Shown: piece by piece, positions 35,649 through 50,000 of the stretch
Numbering within the stretch: the first letter of the stretch is position 1
Layout: every line of letters begins with the position of its first letter
Source of the DNA: Embiotoca jacksoni
Lineage: Eukaryota; Chordata; Actinopteri; Embiotocidae
DNA length: 64,000 nt
Reading direction: 5' to 3'
NCBI GenBank assembly: GCA_022577435.1
Contig: JAKOON010000005.1
Coordinates: 20,535,724-20,599,723 of the forward strand
The notes under the pieces: generated by a model
The model's input: the letters and a program-made list of their open reading frames with translations, nothing else
Databases searched by the model: none
What the model was told of the DNA's origin: nothing
Translations under genes and position numbers: made by a program

Positions 35649-38600
35649 TACCCACTAGTAGATTCTCAGTTTAAAAGGGGGACAATATTGAGAGAAAGTA
35701 CACAATGCTACCGCCACACAAAAATACACTTCTGACAAATATAGTAAGCAACAGCCAAGCACAAATGTGGCCCTGACTAAAAACCTCGACTGTATGTGTC
35801 TATATGTGAGCACTGCAGCCCGTCCTCAGCTTGTGTATGGGAGTGCGAGAGCCTTGCAGTACTGACAACCAGCATCCAGCCAGCTGTTCCTAATATGATG
35901 GCACAGATTAAGTCGAGACGCTCCCTCATCTTTCCATCACTCCATCCCATCTGAGCCCCCAACCATGTTAACCCCCCCATCTGCAGTAACGACAGGACTA
36001 ATGGACGGCCGTTTGACCTACATATACACCAATAGCATATCGGCATGTACAGTATGTGCATCAACAATGAACACCGCAGCATACTGTAGCAAACAGGCAG
36101 AGTATTAAAAAAAAACACGGTGCAATGGGGGGGGGGGGGAAGTGGCGACGTGCACACATGAGCAAGATGTGCAGACCATTTGTTCTTCCTTTGCTGATGA
36201 GTAGTGCATCACAACCACTGTGTCTTCTACTGATGCTGCAGGACTGCTCAAGATATTGTTCAATCTCCTAAATTATTCCCTCAAAAGAATAAATTCTCAT
36301 CCACTGCCATATCCTGTAAAAAAAAAAAAAAAAATCAAATTACTGCTTAGAAACACAATCCGAAAAGATGGAGCGGTAGATGATGATTATAATCTTTTCA
36401 AATGAACACATTATCATCGATTGAAGTGAGAAGGAAAGGTGCAAAAACACTCTCCTTGAATGTTGCAAAACCCATGTTAAAAATGTGCAGAATTAATGGC
36501 AAAATGTATTTAATCCCCGCCCTTACATACAAGTTGACCCTGATGTTTTTAGCTTCATGTACAGTATTGCTAAAAGAATTCAGAAATGAGATCATGACGC
36601 TGACCAAACCACCTTGTAACACATGCGTTCATTTGCCCAACTCTTAATATAAACTTTATAATACTGCCCCTTGTCAATTCGAGCAAATACATCCATCTGG
36701 CTTGACCAAACTTAAACATTATAATGATTACATGTTGAGTAATGGTCACAGCTCCACCAGATTTCCACATTGCAATTTCCACTGACATTTTGTGGCATTT
36801 AAAACATCTAAAAATCTCCAGCTAAACAAAAACAAATGGAAAATGAACAACTGTAACTATTGAGTCAGAACATAAATAAGGTAAAACTAGGTCTACTGTT
36901 AAGAAATGGAGACATATGGTCTAATTTTGTGACACTCTGTGGGAGGATGTGTGGTGTAGTTGTTCTATTCTCAGTCTTGAGGGGGTGCAGGCATAGTTTA
37001 AGGAACTCACATGAAGAAAATGCCTTCCAGCCAGACTTCCCATTTGATCTTACTTAAAATAGGAAAGCCCTTTACATCTGGAGGGACTGCGGTGGTCCAT
37101 AACCTTGTAAAACCTTCTCTACACCTTTGCAACCACAGACTGTGGCCTGGCCCTGTTCTACCCAGTATATCCCTCCCTGATGCTGCAGTAATGTCAACAA
37201 CCTAAACACCTAAAGTTGCTATTATAGGTGCATATATGACTTTTATTGAGAGTCCCGGAAAGTTTTCAGAGGTTATACAAGTTCTTGCCCATCTGTGACC
37301 TGAGCACAGGGGCAGGGGATGTGTTAGTCAAAGAGCCTCCCCTGTTTCTTGTGCTTCAGGTTAGACTGGCAGCAGTCCCAACCTCCCTCGGTACACACAG
37401 TCGAATTTTGAGAACAGAGGCTTCTGTTAGGGAGATGGCAAACAGCAAGGTGATTGCAGCCGGTAAATGAGACTAGGATTCCCTACAAGGGGGTGGGAAA
37501 AGAGCACAGAGTCTGTTTCAGGCAGAGGGAGCGAAGATGAACCGATATGTGTTTGAAAACTGAGCCTGTGATATGTCTACATCCAAACACCACCACAGAT
37601 CCAAAACAAACTCTGTGTCTCATAGAGGACATCTTCCACTATCTCACTCCTGTAGTGAAGTGGCCTGCAGTGTTTGTGTGTCTCTGTGTGCTATCTCACC
37701 GCACAAAATGTCAAACTTTGCCATCCACACAGAGTAACATTTGAATAAAAACTGCAGCATGCAAAATATACATTGTTACGACAAAGTACACCAGAGATAC
37801 CACCAACCGCACTGTGCATTTTAGGTTCATTTCTACATGCATCTACATCATTTTTGTATTGTACCACGGAGCTACTAATAGTGTCAGTGACGCACACATG
37901 GCACTACTTAAAAGTCAGAGACAGTCAGCCAGACAGCAACCACTCTCAAAGTGGCCTCTTCCTTCTGATTCATTATGATACATGCGACTGCTTTATTTTA
38001 AATTGTTCCGTAAACAACAAACTAAACAACAGCAGAAACACTATCGAGATTCAATTTCATTTGAAAGACTTCATACTGGCATTAAACATTGAATACATGA
38101 TTTGTTCACTGTTGCTTTCAAAGAAAGAATCTGAATAAGAGAGCAGATCCCAAGACACACTGGAGCCACGTTTGACCTGGTGGACAGACCGAGCCAGCTG
38201 GCTGTGTATACGGTTGGAACCAGGCCAGGGGTTGCTGTGTGTGAGAACCAGTCTTAGCCTGAACCCAAAGCCAAGCCAGACTGAGCTGATGGAAGAGGGT
38301 CCTGCTGTGGTGCCAGGCACGGTCCCTTTGTGTACATTAAAATGACAGAACAGACAAGTGCACAGTCCCTCATACGTTCACATGCACAGATATACAAACA
38401 GGGACTCTACCTGACCATTTAAAGTATCACAGCACCTCAATAATGTACTGTGACGTTCTGCAGCCATGACTTTGACTTGTTCTGACACATTCTCCCTTGC
38501 CATCGCTGTCTTGGTGTTGTTTCTCACGGAACATCAAAGATACATGTACAGTGCTGCTTTAACACCATTAATGACCCTCTCAGTGTCAGTAGATTGAACC

Positions 38601-38706
38601 TGACAGAACTGGCAGTACCTGCTACATGAAATCGAGCACCTGCACACTGATTCCCAGCTTTAGTACATCATACACCACCATGTACCCAGACACGCACGTG
38701 TGCGTG

Positions 38707-38711
<5 letters not shown>

Positions 38712-38776
<65 letters not shown>
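38712..38776. repeat. (CA)n microsatellite
   Basis: About 32 CA units preceded by a GTGCGCGC stretch. Confidence 0.95.
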
Positions 38777-38779
<3 letters not shown>

Positions 38780-41700
38780 AACACAGACCTCTAGCAACTC
38801 AAACACACACAGCCATGAGCAAAGATGAAAGATTCACTGTGGATTTTCTTCTCAACAAACAGGTTTGGGCCATCAATTACAATAAGCACTCTGATATTCT
38901 GATAACTGTTAATGAATAAAATAATAATTTAGGGTTAATTGAAGTAGACCTGATCTTTATTAAATGAGAAATTGTCATGATACAAAACATGTCTCATTAT
39001 TATAAGTGATACAAATATCATTATAGCATTCTTCAAGCAACAAAAGTATACTTTACAACTTCTTAAAAGACCACATCAGTGTTTTATATACAAATCTTAC
39101 TTTTTCTATTCCCTTTTGAAACATCTACCATTTAGTTTTATAATTTCTGTAAACACCGAGTCAGCACTTATGTATTTTAGTGTAACACATTTACACTTTC
39201 ACTCGTCACATACTGTCTGTTGGCCTGCCTCAGCTATTTTACATTCTCTTCATATCACTATTGAGATAAAACCAAAAGTAATTGGATTGTGCAGACGATG
39301 CTGGAAAAGAAGCCTTGAAAATAATAGCTCAAAGCAGGATGACTAACGAAGGAAAGTGCACAGTAACATCAAAGCTGATGATCTGAATGTCCTAACTCAC
39401 AGGGGGAGGTACTGGACATTCTCTCGGTCTCATTTCATTTCTAACAAGGTGTCCTTCAACAAGGCTTTAAAGCCAGACTGTACTGGGTAAGAAGAAGTCA
39501 ACAGCAATTCACTTGATGAGGTTTTTATAAAGCCAAACCCAGTTTTCATTGTGTACCTGTTTGAGAGCAGCAGGATGTTACAAAAAGAGAACAGGCATTG
39601 AAAAAAATTGACATGGTTAAATAACGATAAATGTAGAATACATGACTTGGTATCATGTGATTGTGGTCATATATCAAGAGAAGATTATTTATGAAAATAC
39701 TCTACATTATAATATTATAATGCAATTGTGCGAATGCACCCTAGCGTCATATCTTCCCTTAACCGAAGCGAAATAGTAAAGCCAATGTATCCAATTTTTG
39801 TATCTCACTGAACCTTGAATTATATATTAGGGCTATGCAAATTAGTCTTTCTTTTGCTCTACTTCAGGTTGCTGCAATGATTTAAATGCCCTGTTACATT
39901 ATGACACGGCCTTTTTATAGAGCTGAGGGGCCTCAGTGGCACAAAAGGTAATAATAAGCTGTGGAGATTGCACAGGAAGAGCAATATAGCCACAAAAAAA
40001 AAAAAAAAAAAGGAGCAGAAAATGAGCCTGTATCTGTGTGATTAAGCAAGTGCAGGTTACGTTCTGGGCCAAATGTTGTCCTCAGGGGAGGCTGTGTGCT
40101 GAGGTCAGGGGCTCCTCTGTCTGCCTGCTGGAGACACAGGAGGTGTGAGGGGCAGTGAGGAAGATGCCTGCCAACAGAGACGTGGATGCGGCCTGTCTTG
40201 AGTGGACAGCAGTCAAGGGGATGACAAAGTGTCGAATAAATGACTTGAATTAATGATGCTAAAGAAAAGAGAGACCCAGTGGGGGGTAGAGGGTAGGAGC
40301 CCATTACAGACTCCTCTGAAAATAAAATCTAAGTCAACCAATGACCAAACTATGGTTTAAATATGCTTTAAAATAACATACATTACTTGACATTACATGA
40401 CTTATACAATCATCTCTCTGCCTCAAAACACAAACCTGCTGCTAATCGTCAGCTTTGGAGCTGGGTTCTGGCCAAAAGGCTAGACACAATTAAACTGAAT
40501 TAAAATACTTTACTGCAAGCAAAAAGGAACTTTGCCAGCTAAAGTGTAGTCCAATTCCTGTAAGTATTATACTTCAGCAAAAAGCCTGGCCTGTTCTAAA
40601 TCTTTCTCAATGAACAAACTGGAGAAAAGGCAACGGTATTATTGAGCTTCATCAAAGATAAATTTAAGACTGTTGCTTTGTGACAGATAATAAAATGATT
40701 CTTAATATTCTCAGGAAAATAAGCAAGCGACTGAAATTCCTGCTGGGCTTTGAAATGAGTCAGAGCCTGAGCTATCACACACCTACACAGGCGCTTTTAG
40801 CACGCTACTAATATCTATATTGTCAGTTCTTTCTCAGTTTATAGAAAATGTGGGCAGAAAATATACTGAAATAATAAATTAGTGCAAAAAGTACAATTTG
40901 TGCAAAAAAAAAAAATTAGACACCTTGTTCAGTCTGAACACAACTTTAAACCTACTGTGATGTCTTGTACAATTCTCTGTAACTTCTTCAGGCAAAATAT
41001 CTTGATTACACTTTCACCTGACTAATACCATAAAGTTAACAGCCAATATTACAAAAATCCAGGTTTTATCATCCAGCAAAAAGTATAATGCTTATTATAA
41101 CCCGACTTTCTGATGTCACAGCCTCTCAGGAAGTCAACACAGCATAAGAGCTGACAGTTTAAATTAACCCATACTTGTAAATACATTAGTTTGAATTATC
41201 CTCAGAAAACCGAGGTTATAGGGCTTTTTCCATAATATATCGATATCAATTATTAATATATATTATATATTTTTATTTTAAAATAAAAAAGAATGTCTGT
41301 CCACACCAACATCCCCGAAATCACATGACCAGGTACCATCTACTGACAAACATCCAGTATTAGCTTGGCCCTGAAAATGACATTAGAGTCTGTCTGTCAA
41401 CTATAACTGCAAGAATTAAAACAATGCGCAGTGACAGACAGGAACCAACTATTGGCATTACAAATGGGAAAAAAGGGCTAAAGCCAAAAGTTAAATATTT
41501 TTGAATAGGGGAACAGATGAACGCTACATCGTGATGTGTTATCTTTGCTCTCATTGTGCCGTTTCATAAAGAACAGGCAGTTCTGATGACACAAATACAC
41601 AGAATGTGTCTCAGATCACACACAAAGATGGATACAGCCATTCTTCAACACAATAAATAAATAAATATAAAATCCATCTGTGGCTCCTTCAGTGCTGATC

Positions 41701-44049
41701 TCATTAAATTACATCTTGCTTTGCTGATCAAGATGGCTGAGTACTCTATTTTCTGTCCTACAATACCCAATGCCCAGATGCCATTTAGCATTAATAGCAC
41801 TCCTCTTAATTTATTCTGCCTGACATCGAATTCGGATCGACTTTTTCTTTACTCATTGCAAGGTCAGGCCTTGAATGTATGACTAATCTTTAATAAAGGC
41901 TAACATTGGGTAAAAACATGTAGGCCTATGCTAACTTAGAATAAGACCCATACATCTCATTGGCCCATCCTGGTCCTCTCCCTGCACTTCATCAACAATC
42001 AACAATGTTATATAATGCAACATCAAGTAATTTGTTTGTTAGAAAAGACTATCCATATTTATATCCATATCTTGTAAATACCAATCGACATTGACCACAT
42101 TATGCGCCAAAACTCTTCCATTCTTCCCACAACTGCATGCAGAAAATATTGCTCAACTTCAGTGTCATGGCCAACAGGTTGCTGATTCGTCCGCCCTGCA
42201 GAGTGGCTATGCAAACCTTTATGTGAGCAGGGTTTCCACACACAGTGAAAAAAACTGAAGCTGGGAGCAATAGTCTGGTATCACCAAGCTAACATACATA
42301 TGCTATTTGGTATTCCAGTGTTTCCCTAGCTTTGCATCTTTTATTCAACCAGGCACAGTTAAGTTTAAAGTTGAGTAGGTAAATACAGTGGATATAGAAT
42401 ACTACAGTTTTCTGCTTTGCTGTTTCCATTTGAGTGAACCAACTCAGACCACTGCACTAACTTGAAACTGTTGGTGTGGAGCGACCGAAACAAACAAAGC
42501 CAGGTTGATACACTGCTGATGGTATAGAGTGGACGTGTTGAGAAGAATTATAAGACATTCTCCATCTGTTTACTCCCAGTACATGTAGAGTACATGGACA
42601 TGGAAACGTGTGCACAAGACTCAACCTTACTGAAGGAACGCAGAACAGATAAGATTACTATGTAACCAGTCAGTCAGCTGAAAGAAACATTAACCGTGAA
42701 GTATCCATAACTATTCTCCTAACATCGTATTGAACCACAGAGTCTAAATATGTGTGTCTTTTAAAGCAAACAAGAAGGAGGGAACAGGAGCCTGGCTGTG
42801 AGCTTTCAGGTCCAGGACAGGTAGAGACAGTCTGTCTGGTTAATGTGTAATTTGCTGTTAAATCTCATATGTCTTCATGCTGCAAACACATGCCAAGATA
42901 AACAGCGTGGGCATTGCTGAATCCAAACACTTGACTAAATTGAGCAGGCAAGTGTTGCCTTTTCTCACAACAACCACTGTACAGTCTGCTACCATCTTAG
43001 GGCTGAGCAGCATAACGAAGCGGAATCTTTATCTGACATGACCAAGAAACAATTTCTGGACATCAAAAGCAGAAAAATGTGTTACTATTATCAATTCCAC
43101 AACACCAAATTAACTGTTTTACAAATAGAAGGCGAATTCAAGTAATTGTCTGTTGAAAATAAAAAATACATCATTTCCATTTGAACACTCGATGGCAGAA
43201 GTGCCAAACAGCTGAGCACCCCTAGTACAGTTTTCGCAACTAACAGGGATAAAGACACGGGTACCCTTATCCTTCCAGGAGAGACCAAAATACGCAGTGT
43301 ATTACGGGAGGCCGAAAAAATAAACAGTAACTAGTTATTACACTCTCCTTGCCACTGTATGAAATATCAACATGTACTCCAGGCAAACTGCCTGTTTTAC
43401 AACTTTGCGTATCCCTCTGAAGTATCATTCTATAAACGTAACTGTCTTTGTGCAAACCTCATACATTAACTCCCTTCAAACCCAAATGAATATGACACAC
43501 CCTTAAAGCTGCTGATCTCCGTTCAGTCAAACTTTCTTTCCATCCAAAGCTGCACTGGGCACCAACTATGCAACTCTGACACACAGTTGCTCACATGAAA
43601 AGGTCAACGGAAAAAAAAAAAGCACAAACGTAAGCTTCACTGCACAAAATGACACGGTGATGAAATAGGTGCAGAAAGATAGCATGCTTTAAATATAATA
43701 AAAACCCGTCTAAACAGACAGTCTACTTTACACCTTAAGAGACGTGCTCTAATTCTCTGTCCTGTTCAGAAAGTGAGTTATCCCTCCTGGCAACACTGGG
43801 TAAAAATGTGCTTGCATTTGTGTCAAATTTTGAAAGTAGACTGATGCCAAGGAGGAAATCAGTTCACAAAAATTAAACAAGCACATCTAAAGTACTCTAA
43901 GCAGTCAGAACCTTGGACTGCAACATGGAAATGGAACATGCAAACCACTTGGTTAACTCAAGCTAATTCAGACAGGCAGCCAATTTAACAGAGCGTATGC
44001 ATTATTAAGAAATTAAAGAGCGGGCCCGGCAGGTGAGAGCTCAGCTTAC

Positions 44050-44112
44050 CTTTCACCTGGGCCGCAGGAGACACAGCATCCAGAGGCCTTTGTTGGAGCA
44101 GCCTGTCTCACC
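44050..44112 (-). other. Candidate non-coding 5' exon of osbpl5
   Basis: On the minus strand a pyrimidine-rich stretch ending TCTCTGCAG is followed by about 61 nt and then AAAG|GTAAGC. This would make a short exon between the CpG-rich region at 56 kb and the ATG exon. Its only ATG runs into a stop after eight codons, so it would be untranslated. The acceptor end reads CAG|GTGAGA, itself a good donor, so the segment could instead be the edge of a different exon. No RNA evidence. Confidence 0.3.
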
Positions 44113-44867
44113 TGCAGAGATACAAAAGTTGGAATAAGGTTTCACTTTATCTCACAGTGCAAACACACAAAACTGCCTCACCACCAGTGTCTCGCCTTCC
44201 CATGCTCCTCCTGGTCACACCACTGTGCTAAGGCCCCACCCCACTCGGTCCCAGTCCCTGAAGGAGCTGTTAACATCTCTCTGTTTTACACCTGCACACA
44301 CACAACTAGTTAGTCACTTACCAACGGTTCAGTAGCTTGAGACCGGTCTCAGGCTTTAGACTACTTGAGCAGCGCATCGTGAATTAAATTTCCCAGGAAA
44401 GATAATTAAAATGAAAAGATTCAATGAAAGCACTCTCGATGCTTTTTCATGAAAAGCTTCTGTTTTACTAAGTCAACAGAAACACGGCCAACCACTACTC
44501 AAACACACGTGGACATATTCATGCAGTTCTACCACTGTTACACTATACAAATACACACCCTACTAGGATGTGAATCCAGGAAAATTGGGAGCGGGAAAAG
44601 CAGGAATCTGATGGCTGTGAACAGAACAATGTCCATTACAAAACACACCTACTTGTATTTGTCGTATATTAAGGGTTGTACTTGACGTATATTGTAATGT
44701 TTACAGCTAAAAATTTGTTTTTCACCACCCGTTCTGGCCTAACTCGAAAAGCCTTATAATCCTACTTGTGGAGCGAACAATGCATTCTCGAACAGCTGGG
44801 ATGTGTGATAAGCCACAAATCCAAAAACCAAACCCAAACACACACAGACACATCGATTCACAAGGCA

Positions 44868-44895
44868 ACACACACACACACACACACACACACAC
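44868..44895. repeat. (CA)n microsatellite
   Basis: About 14 CA units. Confidence 0.9.
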
Positions 44896-46909
44896 CTCCA
44901 ATATAAAACAAACACATTAATATGATGAACAGATTCACAAATACTGCAATCAATCAACTCATCAATTTCAGTACTGCAACGGTCATGGTTAAAGGAAATA
45001 ATTTATATTTTTGCTGGATCATTACCATTTCAAAGGGTAGGAGAAGTTCACCAATTAAAAGAGAAATCACAAATTCCCACTCCGCCAGCGTGGATCACTG
45101 CTGATAACTCTCCAGTTAATAATCTAACAGCGAACCAACAAGTGTAAAATGGGCTGGGCAGCGCTGTCGGAATCTATGCCTTTAAATCCTATCGCCGAGC
45201 AAAGGAGAAAGCCATAACAACTCGAGTAAGTCTAACCTAAATAAGAAGTGAACTGAAAGAGAATCCCCGCGCTGACAGCGCTCAAGAGGCAAAGACAAAG
45301 ACGGGAGGTGGCACAGAGGAGACGGGGCTAAACACAGAAAGCAAAGAGAGGAAAAACAGACAGACGTGGAGAAGGTGGAAGGAAGGGGCAACTTAGGATC
45401 GTCTCAGAGGGAAATCGCATACTCAGAACAGCTGTTTTGTTTTGTCCCGCACAAAAAAGACACAAGAATGATCAAATGTACAAAGTGTGCAAACGAGAAG
45501 TGAGGGAAGACACTATGACCTAGAAAGTGGCATGGTTTGGATGGAAGGACTCCAGAGCTAAACAGGCCCTACACACTTCGACCTGACCCACATTTCCTCA
45601 TTCGGACCAGATGTTTTAAGTATCTGTCCTCAGGACCGTTTCACGGCGCTATAAATTAATCTACATAATGATATTGGGAGACTGCATTTAGCATGTGATC
45701 AAAGATTTGGTAAAAAGTGAAAAAAATCTGGCTCAACACTTTTAACAGGCGATAATCACCGTCTCCTCCTGTTTAGACTCGAGGTTGTCAACGCGTTTAC
45801 TTTCTCCTCATGAACTTTCACTTTCTCCATATGAATATGCTATTCATATAACTGGGCCAGATCAAATTCAGCAAGGGAACAATCAGCCACACCAGCCCTA
45901 CAAATTGAAAACTATATGGTTATGGATGGCTGAAGCACTGCCACATGCATATTGTATAACCAACATTCTGCATGCTTCTCTCCAAGCATACAACTAAGTA
46001 ACATTTACATAAGAGCACTGTCAGTTCGCCAACTTCCGCAGCAGAGAGCCAAGACTGACTCACAGGAGGGGTCCCGGCCAGATCCTGCCCACCGATTTAT
46101 AGTTGTGTCTCTGGCTCAATTTAATGAAACAATAGGAAGGGTGTGAATAACAACCTGGGGCTGGAAGTAGGTGCTCTAACTCAGAATATAGTAGTGGCTA
46201 GAGACTGGTACACGTGTATCCACATCTATATCTACAGTGTTTGAAATTCTGCACACAACTATTCAGACTGTGGTTTTACAGATATAGATTCTTCACCTCC
46301 TCCGAGAATCGAAATCTTAATTGTGTCCATGTTTACCTGTCCGTCTTGTCGCAAACTTTAACAGTTCTTTTGCTTTCAAGTAGTTTGCGAAAGCAAAAAA
46401 AGATAACCTTGCATTAATGCACCATATAGACTCCAGGTCTGTTAACTGGTTGTTGATTATTCCTCTCCCAGCAGAAGACTCTCTCTGTGTCTCATTTTGG
46501 ATACTTGTTCTGATAGTACACAACAAGTTAGTGCACTTACTTAAGTAGTGCGGAAATGTCGACTGGGCGGTGTTGCGTATTAACCAGAAATGACGACGGT
46601 AATATTTGAATTCATCACCCGTGAAAATATCTACAGGTTTGTTTATTTATTTTACTAAAACAAGTTTTCGCATCCCCTGTTTCACACACAGTAAACGTAC
46701 TGATGACTTTTAGGGGACAACAACGTGTACAACTTGCATTTGTATGGTGCCGTCTTCACTGCAACAGCTGCAGCTTCTTCGGCGGCCGATTTCAGCAGTT
46801 CCTCTCTTTCCGTTATGTCGCCAAGATGGTGACCGTTGAAGTGCCCAGCATTTCACACTCAACTTTTCGACCAGTAGGAGTACACGACCCCGATACTCAT
46901 AGTGTATAT

Positions 46910-47000
46910 TAGGGATGGGAATATCAAGCAAAACTCCTATTCGAAATTCGCTCTGCACTATTAAGACTTTTCTTCGAATATTCGCCTTCTAAAGGGCATC
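46910..47000. repeat. Possible DNA-transposon edge
   Basis: TAGGGATGGGAATATCAAGC and a nearby TTCGAATATTCG resemble the ends of fish elements with a TAGGGATGGG terminus. No matching second end was found. Confidence 0.25.
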
Positions 47001-50000
47001 TTTTTAGCAGCCACCTTTATCCACCGTCGTCTCCACCCATGCATGACCACTTAGCCTAATGTACTTTGAAGCTGCAGCAGGTCACACGTGGCTCTGCTGC
47101 AAAAGTAGACAGAAGTCAACAGCCAAATATAAAGTCTGTCTGTTTAGGGAGAAAGTCTTTTAAATGAATTGATCGCTAGACCGAGTCCTTGATTTGCTCC
47201 TGTATCTGAGACTCTAATCCAACTGGATAATGAAGGGTGGTGTTTAAATATTTCCTTTCTGTACACAGGAACTGTTTGTCCAGTAAAGACTAGATAACCC
47301 AGACAAACAGACCATAAACTTCCAGCCTCACAACAGAAAAATCAGACCGCTGCGACACGGGGACACAACGTGAGCACTCACTGCTCGTAATGGCAGCAGA
47401 TTAGACTTCACAAGAATGGCACCAGGTTTAGGGGCACTTAACAGTAAGAGCACTCAAATGGCTTACAGACTAATTATTGCTCATCACATGCCCTCCTACC
47501 CTGGGGCCTTTTGTTTGTGCTATTAGGTTGGCACAATAAAACTGGTAAGCAACTTGTTCTATCCAGCAAAATGGCCATCATCTCAATATGCATCCGGGGA
47601 GTGATTATGCTCTTGTAATCAATAAACAAATTATGAAAAACAATGTTTATTTGGTCCGATTTGTAAATTTCACTGTGGAAGAAAAAAATACTGTAGCGCA
47701 AAGAAGAAAACTCAGCTGTAAAGGAGCTTCGGTAGATGTGTTTGTCCTGCGTAAAGGGCAACTTTTGCAACTTTCATAAGCTCTTAATCATTATAAAATC
47801 GGAAGTATATCTCACTTCCCTACATGCTGCCTACGCCGAGTTCTCCCTCTTCATCTGCCAGGCTCTACTTCCCTGTTTTTGGTGGGCTCACCTCCAGAGA
47901 AGCCAGGGTCAAACCTATCCGATATCAGCAGCCTGGGCAGCAGCTTTGGAAGGAACAGATTGCAAAGCATTTTGGTTGTCATAGGATTGTCGAGTGGTAG
48001 GGACTGACAAAACTTCAAACTTTCCATTTCAAGTGACTTTCCAGCAGTGAAACTCCTCTTCAAACATGTCTAATAAATGTATAATGTGTCTGTAACCGTG
48101 TCACACTGGCAAGTACTGCTCTGACAAAGCCCAATTATTACATTTTAAAGACTTTGTGTTGTACTCCTCATAGAGCCCATCATTCTGCATTATAACTACC
48201 AAAATAATAACCTGTGAATGGCAATTTATCTTCATAATAGAACTGACTCTGTGGGAGGCCAGGGTTTTAAATGGGGCTGGGAACACCAGGTTGTTCTTTA
48301 TTGTTACAGACATGAAACACAATTGCAAAGCAGAAGAGGGAGGACAGGGTGTCTGAATACCTCTTTTATACAGGAGACATACGTATTGCATGGTTTTATT
48401 AATCCTTACACAAGTACCACATCAATTTTAGTGTCAGTTAGCTCCTTTCTCTTGCTCTCTCATGCTTTCCCACCTTTCTCTCTCCCCTAGAAGACAGTAA
48501 AGTAAAATGTAAACATCAGTTTGATTAAATAAAGTTCCCCCCGCTGACTTAGATCTCTGTTTAGCAAAGCCTTGCGGTGTCAATCAACCCAGGACATGAT
48601 AAAATCTATGGGCCCAATCAGATTGCCCACCAATCCACTTCAATATTTCGATTTGTACACTGTAAACAGAGTTTCCTTTTTTCACTGTGCTTCCCACTGC
48701 CTAGCAATTTCCCAATGGTAAACACAGAAATATGTGTGTTATGTACACTGCAAGTTAGCCACAGTTAATATGTTTAACATATTGATATTTCTTTGCACCT
48801 TCTTAACATTTGAATGTCTGCTTGAAAGTAAATGTCAAACATGGAGAACGAGGGGCACCATCACTTGTCATGTCCCCAGTTTACACAATGGTTAGTGAAG
48901 CAGAAAATAAACAACAGATAACTGTGCTGGCTATGGTACCAGTGCTGCTCTGGAAATTATTGGCACGATTGGAAGAGGACACTGATCAATCACTAAATGA
49001 GGCTTCAATGTCAAAACCAGGAGCAAAATCTACTCAGTGCTGCAGCAACAAAAAACACCATATAATCTGGCATTAAAGGAATTCTTTGTCATTTTAGAAA
49101 GAAAATACACTTGTTTGCTGCCATGCTGGGCGGTAAACACGAAGATCGATATCAATTTCATCTCTTTGCCTTCAGTAAAAAAATCAGACCAAGACGTGTT
49201 TACCTAAGTTCAAAAGAGTGGAAGCAGGGGGGAATGCTAGAAGCAGAGAGGCGCAAACACTGGAGGGGAAAGACTGCAGTAATGAATGCTGCAGCGCTGA
49301 TTTTAGAACTCTGAATAAATATCTTGTCCTGCGTGACACCCGGTCACTGTTGGAAACCACTGTCACCACAAAATTCATACTGTCCATGGCCACTATCTGG
49401 TAAAAGTCACAGCCACCTTCCATTTACAAATGGTGAGTGTACAATAGACCAAAGTAGGCCCGTCACAGCTATTACATCATCCCCTGCTCGCAATTATTCA
49501 AGATGATTGCAATCATCATGCATCATTTCCATTCATCCGTATAAAAACAGCTGGATGAAACTATTTCCAGGTTGTTTTCTACCATTTGAAGTTTGAGTGA
49601 TGGTCTTTAATTACTTCATCCCATTGAGCCCCCCTCTTCTGCTATAGGTGGAGAATTAGCGCCACCATAGCACAATGTTTATTAATTGACTAATGGTACC
49701 TGTCGTTGTCAGTGAATCCTTAAATTTCAGTAATAAACTTCATATATTGAAGTTCATATTTGTGTCGTATCTGAACATGTGCAGTTTTGGTTTACAAAGC
49801 CTAAAAGGCTTTTATATGTCCCAATGTTCAATGCCAATAAAAAATATCTTCTTCATAAGGTACATTGTTATACTATGATAAGGTCTATACTATGATATTG
49901 ACATGAAATGAACAGGAAAAAAACAATTAAATCACTAATTTATTTATTTATTTATTTTTTATAACAATAAATCGTCAATAAAACATTTCATGATTGTGAT

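Larger units (their letters stand above)
30741..44040 (-). other. Long 5' intron of osbpl5, left part
   Basis: AT-rich sequence between the start-codon exon and the putative upstream non-coding exons. Recognised contents are a (CCA)n run near 31227-31270, a decayed hAT-like element at 34890-35648, a poly-G run near 36127-36139 and a (CA)n at 38712-38776. A G+C-richer stretch of about 200 nt at 38140-38330 and another at 40040-40215 are unexplained. No exon with family resemblance was seen. Confidence 0.55.

Noticed and set aside
37246..37470. 74-codon plus-strand frame suspected as a transposase or RT relic
   Set aside because: No recognisable RT or transposase motif and no terminal repeats. 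May be an old repeat but cannot be supported.
45182..45391. Possible alternative promoter or exon near 45.2 kb
   Set aside because: Only moderate GC and a TTATTTAG|GT-like acceptor. No coding resemblance and no clear CpG cluster.
47851..48063. Minus-strand donor TGGAG|GTGAGC at about 47892
   Set aside because: A good donor by sequence, but no matching acceptor or homologous coding sequence upstream.
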